The notes below the pieces were generated by a model, which did not search any database, was not told the DNA's origin, and worked only from the letters and a program-made list of their open reading frames with translations. The translations under genes were made by a program, and so were the position numbers. Positions 8,521 to 16,026 of a stretch of DNA of 32,872 bases are shown in pieces (the first letter of the stretch is position 1; each line of letters opens with the position of its first letter). This DNA comes from Lachnospiraceae bacterium (GTDB taxonomy: Bacteria > Bacillota > Clostridia > Lachnospirales > Lachnospiraceae), in NCBI GenBank assembly GCA_017544285.1, contig JAFYEL010000068.1, forward strand, positions 1 through 32,872, given 5' to 3'.

Positions 8521-8576
8521 AGTTACGGCGGGTATGATGGACGCAACTAATGGCATGTATCGGAAAGGCAGGAAAA

Positions 8577-10778
8577 ATGGCAGAGACAAAAAAGGGCTTC
8601 AGGGATCCGTCATACTACACAAACCGTGAGCTCTCCTGGATGCAGTTCAACGAGAGGGTTCTCGAAGAGGCCACTGACGAGGAAAATCCTCTTTTTGAGA
8701 GGCTGAAATTTCTGGGTATCTCCGCATCGAACCTTGATGAATTCTTTATGGTGAGGGTCGCCTCCATAAAGGACATGATACATGCGGAGGTCAGAAAAAA
8801 GGACATAGCGGGCATGACTCCGAAGCAGCAGCTGGCCGCACTGAACACCGTAACCCACAGCTTTGTGAAAAAACAGTATGAGATCTTTGCGGACCTTCGG
8901 AAGTGCCTTTTGGACAAGGGAATAGTCCTTATCGGATCCCACGAAGAGCTCACGGATGCACAGGGCGAGTTTGCGGACAGATATTTCCACGACAGCGTAT
9001 ATCCCGTGCTCACGCCCATGGCCGTGGATTCCTCCAGGCCTTTTCCTCTGGTAAGGAACAAGACTCTTAACATAGCCGCAATGCTTGTGAGAAAGCACGG
9101 AACCGGTGGCAGAGCACTCATCCCCGGCAGGGTTGACGGCGAACTTGACGAAGAGGTGGATTTCGCCCTGGTGCAGGTTCCCGATGTGCTTGAGAGAGTG
9201 GTGGAGCTTCCCGGAGTGGAGGGCAGTTCGAACCGTTACCTGATAATGCTGGAAGAGATAATAGAGCGCAATATCGAAAAGCTCTTTCTCAACTACGATG
9301 TAATATGCTCAAATCCCTTCAGGGTCATGAGAAACGCTGATTTTGAGATAGACGAGGACGAGGCGGAAGATCTTCTGGAAGAGATCGAAAAGCAGCTTAA
9401 AAAGCGCCAGTGGGGCATGGCCATCAGACTTGAGATACAGGAGGGCATGGATCCCCGGCTTGCAGCCATACTTGAAGAGGAGCTGAACATCCTGGACGAG
9501 GATATCTACGAGATCCCCGGTCCCCTGGACCTTACGGTTATGTCCAGGGTTACAAAGATCGAGGGATATGACGAGCTGAGGCAGACACCCTACGTTCCCC
9601 AGCATCCCAAGATGTTCACTATGGACAGGGATATCTTTGCCCAGATCAGGGAGGGAGATAAGCTTCTCATGCTTCCCTACGAATCCTTTGAGCCTGTGGT
9701 GGAATTCATAAGACAGGCCGCAAGGGATACCAGAACTCTGGCCATAAAGATGACACTCTACCGCGTGTCCGGGGATTCCCCCATACTTGCCGCCCTTGCA
9801 CAGGCCGCGGAAAACGGAAAGCAGGTTTCCGTTCTGGTGGAGCTTAAGGCACGCTTCGACGAAGAGAACAACATAGTCTGGGCCCGCCGTCTCGAGAAGG
9901 CGGGATGCCACGTTATATACGGACTTCTGGGCCTTAAGACCCATTCGAAGATCGCACTGGTGGTCCGCAGGGAAAAGGACGGCATCCGCCGCTACGTACA
10001 CCTGGCCACCGGTAACTACAACGACGTCACCGCAAGGCTTTATACCGACGTGGGTCTTTTCACCTGCTCGCAGCTTATAGGCGAGGATGCCACCGCGGTA
10101 TTCAACATGCTCTCCGGTTATTCGGAGCCCGCTGTCTGGAACAAGCTGGCACTGGCTCCGCTCTGGCTCAAGGACAAGTTTTTGGAGCTTATCAACCGGG
10201 AGAAGGAACACGCCCTAAAGGGCAGGGAAGCCCGCATCATAGCAAAGATGAACTCCGTCTGCGATCCGGACATCATAGCGGCCCTCTACGAGGCCTCCTG
10301 TGCCGGAGTAAAGATACAGATGATAGTGAGAGGCATATGCTGCCTCAAGGTCGGCATTAAGGACGTTTCCGAGAATATCACGGTGCGCTCCATCGTGGGA
10401 CAGTTCTTAGAGCACAGCCGCATAATCTACTTCCTCAACGGAGGAAAGGAAGAGGTATACATGGGCTCCGCGGACTGGATGCCCAGAAACCTTGAAAAGA
10501 GAGTGGAGATCCTCTTCCCCGTGGAGGACAGGGAAATACGTCAGGAGCTCAAAGGCTATCTCATGCTCCAGCTCTCCGACAACAAAAAAGCCCGGATCAT
10601 GCAGAGCGACGGCACCTACCGTAAGCCGGATGTAACGGGACTCGGGAAAAAGAAGCTGATCTCCTCACAGGAGGAGTGCTGCAAGATCTCCATCGACGAG
10701 GCAAAGCGCCGCAACCGCAGTATGATGCAGATGAACCGCTTTGTGCCCGAGAAAAAGAGAAAGAAGAAAAACAAGTGA
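8577..10778 (+). CDS. ppk1: Polyphosphate kinase 1
   Basis: Reversibly transfers the gamma-phosphate of ATP to polyphosphate. The N domain begins 'YYTNRELSWMQFNERVLEEA', the family signature, and 'LKFLGISASNLDEFFMVRVA' follows. His456 in 'GLKTHSKIAL' is the expected autophosphorylated residue, and His613 in 'EHSRIIYFLNGG' the second conserved histidine of the phospholipase-D-like C-terminal domains. 'ATGNYNDVTARLYTD' and 'MGSADWMPRNL' are also present. The predicted length is 733 aa. I chose ATG 8577, after a purine-rich AGGCAGGA, over ATG 8550, which has no ribosome site. No exopolyphosphatase gene is adjacent. The stop overlaps the maf start (TGATG). Confidence 0.96.
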   Translation: MAETKKGFRDPSYYTNRELSWMQFNERVLEEATDEENPLFERLKFLGISASNLDEFFMVRVASIKDMIHAEVRKKDIAGMTPKQQLAALNTVTHSFVKKQYEIFADLRKCLLDKGIVLIGSHEELTDAQGEFADRYFHDSVYPVLTPMAVDSSRPFPLVRNKTLNIAAMLVRKHGTGGRALIPGRVDGELDEEVDFALVQVPDVLERVVELPGVEGSSNRYLIMLEEIIERNIEKLFLNYDVICSNPFRVMRNADFEIDEDEAEDLLEEIEKQLKKRQWGMAIRLEIQEGMDPRLAAILEEELNILDEDIYEIPGPLDLTVMSRVTKIEGYDELRQTPYVPQHPKMFTMDRDIFAQIREGDKLLMLPYESFEPVVEFIRQAARDTRTLAIKMTLYRVSGDSPILAALAQAAENGKQVSVLVELKARFDEENNIVWARRLEKAGCHVIYGLLGLKTHSKIALVVRREKDGIRRYVHLATGNYNDVTARLYTDVGLFTCSQLIGEDATAVFNMLSGYSEPAVWNKLALAPLWLKDKFLELINREKEHALKGREARIIAKMNSVCDPDIIAALYEASCAGVKIQMIVRGICCLKVGIKDVSENITVRSIVGQFLEHSRIIYFLNGGKEEVYMGSADWMPRNLEKRVEILFPVEDREIRQELKGYLMLQLSDNKKARIMQSDGTYRKPDVTGLGKKKLISSQEECCKISIDEAKRRNRSMMQMNRFVPEKKRKKKNK

Positions 10779-11353
10779 TGGACAGGAAACTTATACTTGC
10801 CTCCGGTTCCCCCAGACGGCGCGAGATACTTGAGAACCTGGGGATAAGCTTTGAGGTTGTAAAGAGTGAGTGCGACGAGGTGACCGGAGCTGCGGCCCCC
10901 GAAGAGGTGGTCACATCCCTCTCTTTGAGAAAGGCCAGGGATGTGAAGTCAAGGGTAGGAAAGGATGCAATGATACTGGCGGCGGATACGGTGGTGGCCC
11001 TTGACGGCCGCATCCTGGGAAAGCCTGCGGATGTATCCGAGGCATTTGAGATGCTAAGCTCGCTCTCGGGTCGTACCCACGAGGTATATACCGGTGTGGC
11101 ACTGCTCTTACCCGACGGAAGAGAGATATCCTTTTATGAGTGCACAAAGGTTGAGGTGGCGGACCTGGACCGGGCAGAGACAGAAGCATACATAGCATCG
11201 GGGGAGCCCATGGATAAGGCCGGGGCATACGGCATCCAGGGACTTTTTTCGGTTCATATAAAGGGCATAACCGGCGATTACTTCAACGTTGTGGGACTGC
11301 CCGTGGCAAGGCTTTACGCCGAGTGTAAAAAAGAGGGAGTAGTACTTGTATGA
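10778..11353 (+). CDS. maf: Maf-family nucleoside triphosphate pyrophosphatase
   Basis: A 191-residue Maf/YhdE-type enzyme that hydrolyses non-canonical or pyrimidine nucleoside triphosphates (dTTP, UTP and modified forms) to monophosphate and pyrophosphate. 'LILASGSPRRREILENLGI' at the N-terminus is the family hallmark. 'AADTVVALDGRILGKP' holds the catalytic Asp, and 'SGRTHEVYTGVAL' and 'GAYGIQG' also match. The ATG at 10778 overlaps the ppk1 stop, and the upstream in-frame ATG at 10676 lies inside ppk1 in another frame, so it is rejected. The stop overlaps the next start (ATGA). Confidence 0.95.
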   Translation: MDRKLILASGSPRRREILENLGISFEVVKSECDEVTGAAAPEEVVTSLSLRKARDVKSRVGKDAMILAADTVVALDGRILGKPADVSEAFEMLSSLSGRTHEVYTGVALLLPDGREISFYECTKVEVADLDRAETEAYIASGEPMDKAGAYGIQGLFSVHIKGITGDYFNVVGLPVARLYAECKKEGVVLV

Positions 11354-12645
11354 GAGTCAGGGAATTCATCTTATACAGAAATTTTCAAAGACAGGATATA
11401 CTGGACGATTTCAGCGCTCTGCTTGAGGTAGAGAATGTTACTCAGGAAGAGGCTCAGGTGCTTCGGGAAAAGCTTTCCGACGTATCCCACAGACTGCTGC
11501 GTCTGGCGGATGATTTCGGCTTTGCCGGAAACCTCTGGCACTGCTTTCTTGCCTATCTGCTTTGCAACAACGAAAATCCTTTCAGCTGTGCCTGTGAGAT
11601 CAGGGGCCATATAGAGGGCAGCATGAACGATTTCGCCATGCATGATTTCGGCATTTTCCGTGAACTTTTCTCCGCGGATATGGAGGGGCTGGGTGAGATG
11701 CTGGGTACGGATGTGATAAACGTTCTTTTGTGCTATGCCCCCTACAAGGAAAACGGAAAGGCCTTTAACAAGAGGATCCGCGACCGCATATGTGAGCTGG
11801 CGGTAAAGCTTGCCCACGCAGGCAGTGACGATGAGTTCATGGAGATCGTCACCGGGTTTTACGGTGATTTCGGAGTGGGGAAATTCGGCCTCAACAAGGC
11901 CTTCAGGGTACGCCATACCGAGGAAGGACCTGTTATCGAGCCTATCTTCAACATACGCCATGTGGATCTTGACGATCTGGTGGGCTATGAAAAGGCCAAG
12001 CAGCAGCTCATCGAAAACACCGAGGCCTTTATCGAGGGACTTCCCGCCAACAACTGCCTTCTCTACGGAGATGCCGGCACCGGCAAATCCACAAGCATAA
12101 AGGCCATAGCCAACAGATATTACGAGAGAGGGCTGAGGATAATCGAACTCTACAAGCATCAGTTCAGGGATCTGAACGACGTGATAGCCCAGATCAAAAA
12201 CAGGAATTACAAATTCATCCTCTACATGGACGATCTGTCCTTTGAGGATTTCGAAGTGGACTATAAATACCTTAAGGCGGTGATCGAGGGCGGACTTGAG
12301 AAAAAGCCGGAGAACATCCTGATCTACGCTACCTCAAACCGCAGACATCTCATCAGGGAGAGCTTCAGGGACAAGCAGGAGCGGGATGAGGATCTGCATA
12401 CCAACGACACGGTACAGGAAAAGCTTTCACTCTCCGCAAGGTTCGGAATGTCCATCTATTTCGGACGCCCCGACCAGAAGGAATACCACGAGATAGTCAG
12501 GGCCCTGGCACAGCGCAGCGGCATAGAGATGGATGAGAGAGAGCTTCTTCTTGAGGCGGACAGATGGGAGCTCCGCGGGGCCGGAAAATCCGGCAGGACG
12601 GCGGAGCAGTGCATAAAGAATCTCAGCGCAAGGTTAAAGAAATGA
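11350..12645 (+). CDS. DUF815-family AAA ATPase
   Basis: A 431-residue cytoplasmic protein. The C-terminal half is an AAA module with Walker A 'GDAGTGKST' (residues 240-248), Walker B 'FILYMDDLSFE' (~289-299) and a sensor-1 region 'ILIYATSNRRHL'. The N-terminal ~200 residues are helical and have no motif I recognise; they are usual in this family. The DUF815 signature 'DDLVGYEKAKQQLIENTEAF' precedes the Walker A. The biological role of the family is not established. It sits between maf and a HAD phosphatase with ATGA overlaps on both sides, so it is translated as part of one housekeeping operon. Confidence 0.9.
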   Translation: MRVREFILYRNFQRQDILDDFSALLEVENVTQEEAQVLREKLSDVSHRLLRLADDFGFAGNLWHCFLAYLLCNNENPFSCACEIRGHIEGSMNDFAMHDFGIFRELFSADMEGLGEMLGTDVINVLLCYAPYKENGKAFNKRIRDRICELAVKLAHAGSDDEFMEIVTGFYGDFGVGKFGLNKAFRVRHTEEGPVIEPIFNIRHVDLDDLVGYEKAKQQLIENTEAFIEGLPANNCLLYGDAGTGKSTSIKAIANRYYERGLRIIELYKHQFRDLNDVIAQIKNRNYKFILYMDDLSFEDFEVDYKYLKAVIEGGLEKKPENILIYATSNRRHLIRESFRDKQERDEDLHTNDTVQEKLSLSARFGMSIYFGRPDQKEYHEIVRALAQRSGIEMDERELLLEADRWELRGAGKSGRTAEQCIKNLSARLKK

Positions 12646-13451
12646 AGCTTCTGTTCTGTGACATGGACGACACTCTGCTGACGTCCGACAAAAGGATATC
12701 CGATAGAAATCTTTCGGCCATAAGGCGTCTGACGGATTCGGGATGCGGCTTTGTGATGTGCACGGGCCGTCCCCTTTACAGCTGCATGGTACTTGCCCGG
12801 CAGTACGCTCTTTTGGGCAAAAACTATTACATCGCTTCCTATAACGGCGGTCAGATAGTAGACACCTTCGATTCAAGGGAGCTGGTCCACGAGGGAGTTT
12901 CCTTCGAAGTGGTAAGGACCCTTTTTGCGGAGGCACCCAGATGGGATCTGAATGTTCAGACCTACAATGACGACTGCGTGCTGGTGGAGCAGGATTCCGA
13001 ATACATAGCCTGGTACTCAAAGCGCATAAGGATGCCCTACAGGGTGGTGGATGACGTTATGGAGGCCCTTGAGGCCGAGCCCCTTAAGTGCATAGTCGCC
13101 CACATGACGGACCATGACAGGCTGGAGAGATTTCAGGCTGAGATCGGCCCTAAGCTTTCCGACGTCACGGAAAACATCTTCAGCAATCCCGTGCTCCTGG
13201 AATTCGGATCAAAGAAGGCGGGAAAGGGAATAGCAGTAGAAAACCTGAGCAGGGTGCTGGGAGTTGACCGCAGTGACTGCTATGCCATAGGCGACGAGGG
13301 CAACGATATAGACATGATCAAAAGGGCCGGCACCGGAATTGCCATGGCAAACGCCATAGATGAGGCAAAGCAGGCGGCCGACCTGGTGACAAGAGCCGAT
13401 AACGACCACGACGGAGTGGCCGAGATCATAGAGGAGGTAATATTGAGATGA
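12642..13451 (+). CDS. Cof-type HAD-IIB family hydrolase
   Basis: A 269-residue sugar- or nucleotide-phosphatase of the Cof subfamily. Motif I is 'LLFCDMDDTLLTSDK', with the nucleophile and acid/base Asp residues two apart. Motif II is the Thr in 'MCTGRP'. The Lys of motif III lies in 'GSKKAGKGIAVENL', and motif IV is 'YAIGDEGNDIDMIKRAG'. The C2B-type cap lies between motifs II and III. The start at 12642 overlaps the preceding stop; a longer upstream reading (from 12564) lies within the ATPase gene and is rejected. The physiological substrate cannot be predicted. The stop overlaps the patatin-like gene start (ATGA). Confidence 0.92.
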   Translation: MKLLFCDMDDTLLTSDKRISDRNLSAIRRLTDSGCGFVMCTGRPLYSCMVLARQYALLGKNYYIASYNGGQIVDTFDSRELVHEGVSFEVVRTLFAEAPRWDLNVQTYNDDCVLVEQDSEYIAWYSKRIRMPYRVVDDVMEALEAEPLKCIVAHMTDHDRLERFQAEIGPKLSDVTENIFSNPVLLEFGSKKAGKGIAVENLSRVLGVDRSDCYAIGDEGNDIDMIKRAGTGIAMANAIDEAKQAADLVTRADNDHDGVAEIIEEVILR

Positions 13452-14296
13452 AGACAGGTCTTGTGCTTGAAGGCGGAGGGATGAGAGGCCTTTTTACCGC
13501 AGGCATACTGGATGTTTTTATGGAGAACGACATTGAGTTTGAAGGAGCGGTGGGAGTTTCCGCCGGGGCGCTGTTCGGCTGCAATCTCAAGTCAAAGCAG
13601 CCCGGCAGGGCAGTGCGCTACAACGTGCGCTACTGCAGGGATCCCAGGTACGTGAGCATGCTGAACCTTATCACCACCGGAAACATATTTGGAGTTGATT
13701 TCTGCTACCGCAGGATACCTTTCGAGCTTGATATCTGGGATCACGAAACCTTTGAGAAAAATCCCATGGAGTTCTTTGTGGTCTGCACCGACGTGAACTC
13801 CGGTAAACCCTATTATTACAGGTGTACCGACGGCATGGAAAAGGATATAGAATACTTCAGGGCTTCGGGCTCCATGCCCCTCGTTTCCAGGGTGGTAAAG
13901 ATAGGCGACAGGGAATTCCTGGACGGCGGAGTCTCCGACGCCATACCCCTTGAGTTCATGGAGAGACAGGGCTACGACAGGATAGTGGTGATACAGACCA
14001 GGCCCGAGGGTTACCGCAAGGAGCCCAACAGGTTAATGCCTTTGATCAAGGCCAGATACAGCAGAAAGTATCCCGAGCTTGTAAAGGATATGGAGAACCG
14101 TCACATCATGTACAATGATGAGCTTGATTATATCGCCGAACGTGAAAAGACCGGCGATGTATACGTTATCAGGCCCCGGAGGGATCTGCGGATATCACAG
14201 ACCGCAAACGATCCCGAGGAACTGAAGCGTGTATACAAGACCGGTCGTTACATGGCCAAGCAGTGTCTTGAAGAGGTAAAGGATTTCCTGGTTTAA
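13448..14296 (+). CDS. Patatin-like phospholipase family protein
   Basis: A 282-residue serine hydrolase with the patatin Ser-Asp dyad. The oxyanion-hole motif 'LEGGGMRGLFTAGIL' (residues ~7-21) is followed by the nucleophile elbow 'GVSAGA' with Ser38; the catalytic Asp159 lies in 'FLDGGVSDAIPL'. No signal peptide or membrane segment is seen, so it is likely cytoplasmic or peripheral. It resembles the RssA/YchK-type bacterial patatins. A strong GAGGAGGT site (13432-13439) precedes the start, which overlaps the HAD stop. Its stop codon overlaps that of the convergent ABC-F gene by four bases, with no room for a dedicated terminator. Lipid substrate unknown. Confidence 0.93.
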   Translation: MKTGLVLEGGGMRGLFTAGILDVFMENDIEFEGAVGVSAGALFGCNLKSKQPGRAVRYNVRYCRDPRYVSMLNLITTGNIFGVDFCYRRIPFELDIWDHETFEKNPMEFFVVCTDVNSGKPYYYRCTDGMEKDIEYFRASGSMPLVSRVVKIGDREFLDGGVSDAIPLEFMERQGYDRIVVIQTRPEGYRKEPNRLMPLIKARYSRKYPELVKDMENRHIMYNDELDYIAEREKTGDVYVIRPRRDLRISQTANDPEELKRVYKTGRYMAKQCLEEVKDFLV

Positions 14297-15936
14297 TCCT
14301 CAACTTCCTCTTCCTCTATCTGGGCGGTGTAGATGGTGCGCTTTCTTGCGTTCTCATCGGCCTCCAGATACTCGTCGTAGGTAGTGATCTTGTCGATCAT
14401 CGAACCGTCGGGCAGAAGCTCCATGATGCGGTTGGCACTGGTCTGCACGAACTGGTGGTCATGGCAGGCAAAGAGCACCACTCCGGGGAATTTGATGACT
14501 CCGTTGTTAAGGGAGGTTATGGATTCCATGTCCAGGTGGTTGGTAGGCTCGTCGAATATCAGGCAGTTGGCCCCGGATATCATCATTTTTGAAAGAAGAC
14601 AGCGCACCTTTTCCCCTCCGGAAAGGATGCGCACTTTTTTTACTCCGTCATCGCCGGGGAAGAGCATCCTGCCCAAAAAGCCTCTGACATAGGTGACATC
14701 CTTTACGGGGGAGTAACCCATGAGCCAGTCGGTGATGGTGAGGTCACAGTCGAACTCTTTTGTATTGTCCTTGGGGAAGTAGGCCTGTGAGGTGGTGACG
14801 CCCCATTTATAGGTTCCCTCATCGGGCTCCAGCTCTCCGGCAAGGATCTTGAAGAGAGTGGTCTTGGCGAGCTCGCAGCCGCCTACGAAGGCAACCTTGT
14901 CGTCGTGTCCCAAGGTAAAGGAGATGTTGTCCAGAACCTTTACGCCGTCCACTGTCTTTGAGATACCATCCACAGTAAGGACCTCATTGCCGATCTCTCT
15001 CTCGGGGCGGAAGTCCACGTAGGGGTATTTTCTCGATGAGGGCTTGATCTCGTCAAGCTCGATCTTTTCAAGGGCACGCTTTCTGGAAGTGGCCTGCTTT
15101 GACTTAGAGGCATTTGCGGAGAAGCGGGAGATGAACTCCTGGAGCTCCTTGATCTTTTCCTCCTTCTTTTTGTTGGCCTCCTTCATCTGCTTGATGAGGA
15201 GCTGCGAGGACTCGTACCAGAAGTCGTAGTTTCCGGCAAAGAGCTGGATCTTTCCGTAATCGATATCAGCGGTCTGGGTGCAGACCTTGTTGAGGAAGTA
15301 GCGGTCGTGGGAGACCACTATGACGATGTTTTCGAAGTTGATGAGGAACTCCTCAAGCCAGGTTATGGCGTCCAGATCCAGGTGGTTGGTGGGCTCGTCC
15401 AGAAGAAGGATGTCGGGGTTTCCGAAGAGTGCCCTCGCCAGGAGCACCTTCACCTTTTCGCTGCCGTTGAGCTCGCTCATGGTGCTGTAGTGCTGCTCTG
15501 TGGGGATGCCCAGACCGTTCAGCAGCGTGGCTGCGTCGGATTCGGCCTCCCAGCCGTTCATCTCGGCAAATTCAGCCTCCAGTGAGGCTACCTTTACGCC
15601 GTCCTCGTCGGAAAAGTCGGGCTTTGCGTAGATGGCGTCCTTTTCCTTCATTATGTCGTAGAGACGCTGGTTGCCGGAGATGACCGTGTCCATGACCACC
15701 TTGTCGTCGTACTTGAAGTGGTCCTGCTCAAGGACGGACATACGCTGCCCCGGGGTGATGGCTATGTCTCCGTTGGTGGTCTCCAGCTCTCCCGACAGGA
15801 TCTTGAGGAAGGTGGACTTTCCGGCGCCGTTGGCACCTATTATGCCGTAGCAGTTACCTTCCGTAAACTTGATATTAACATCTTCGAACAGGGCCTTCTT
15901 TCCAACCCTGTAGGTAACATTGTTTGCGCTTATCAT
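14293..15936 (-). CDS. ABC-F family ATP-binding protein (ribosome-associated type)
   Basis: A 547-residue protein with two ATPase cassettes and no membrane segment, as in ABC-F translation factors such as EttA and YbiT. Cassette 1 has Walker A 'GANGAGKST' (34-42), a signature 'LNGSEKVK' and Walker B 'ILLLDEPTNHLD' (~176-187). A charged helical inter-domain linker spans ~245-310. Cassette 2 has an altered Walker A 'GGCELAKTT' (352-360; Ala357 replaces the usual Gly before Lys), a canonical 'LSGGEK' (438-443) and 'CLIFDEPTNHLD'. The switch region reads 'CHDHQF' rather than the usual S-H-D-R. From memory, the A-K-T variant recurs in a Firmicutes branch of ABC-F, so it may be ancestral rather than decay. 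The start has AAGGAGAT just upstream. Confidence 0.92.
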   Translation of the reverse strand: MISANNVTYRVGKKALFEDVNIKFTEGNCYGIIGANGAGKSTFLKILSGELETTNGDIAITPGQRMSVLEQDHFKYDDKVVMDTVISGNQRLYDIMKEKDAIYAKPDFSDEDGVKVASLEAEFAEMNGWEAESDAATLLNGLGIPTEQHYSTMSELNGSEKVKVLLARALFGNPDILLLDEPTNHLDLDAITWLEEFLINFENIVIVVSHDRYFLNKVCTQTADIDYGKIQLFAGNYDFWYESSQLLIKQMKEANKKKEEKIKELQEFISRFSANASKSKQATSRKRALEKIELDEIKPSSRKYPYVDFRPEREIGNEVLTVDGISKTVDGVKVLDNISFTLGHDDKVAFVGGCELAKTTLFKILAGELEPDEGTYKWGVTTSQAYFPKDNTKEFDCDLTITDWLMGYSPVKDVTYVRGFLGRMLFPGDDGVKKVRILSGGEKVRCLLSKMMISGANCLIFDEPTNHLDMESITSLNNGVIKFPGVVLFACHDHQFVQTSANRIMELLPDGSMIDKITTYDEYLEADENARKRTIYTAQIEEEEVED

Positions 15937-15958
15937 TTTTATCTCCTTGATGTGAATG

Positions 15959-15975
15959 TGATGCCTACGGCATCA
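15959..15975. repeat. Perfect 7-bp dyad in the divergent promoter region
   Basis: TGATGCC (15959-15965) and GGCATCA (15969-15975) form a perfect inverted repeat around TAC, with two or three further weak pairs outside. It lies at the predicted transcription start of the minus-strand ABC-F gene and just upstream of the plus-strand gene. It could be an operator or a 5'-end hairpin protecting the ABC-F mRNA. No T-tract follows on either strand, so it is not a terminator. Confidence 0.55.
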
Positions 15976-15976
15976 T

Positions 15977-16005
15977 ATGATACTAAAACTCAAAAGGAAT
16001 GGCAA
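15977..16005 (-). promoter_or_regulatory. Putative sigma-A promoter of the ABC-F gene
   Basis: Read on the minus strand, TTGCCA (complement of 16000-16005) and TATCAT (complement of 15977-15982) are separated by exactly 17 bases. Transcription would begin near 15970, giving a leader of about 34 bases ending in the strong AAGGAGAT ribosome site at 15941-15948. On the plus strand, TATGAT at 15976-15981 overlaps the same -10 and could serve the divergent gene, but its -35 is poor. Confidence 0.6.
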
Positions 16006-16026
16006 GTGGAAATAAAATGTGGTAAA

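Noticed and set aside
8550..8576. ATG at 8550 as the ppk1 start
   Set aside because: No ribosome site precedes it, and the nine added residues are not family-like. ATG 8577 follows a purine-rich AGGCAGGA.
9309..10211. 300-codon open frame on the minus strand inside ppk1
   Set aside because: It lies wholly antisense to a strongly recognisable ppk1 and its translation shows no family motif. Codon bias of the sense gene explains the open frame.
15718..16026. Upstream extension of the EAL-type protein by about 100 residues
   Set aside because: It would run antisense through the start of the ABC-F gene, its promoter and ribosome site; the added residues show no membrane or domain character.
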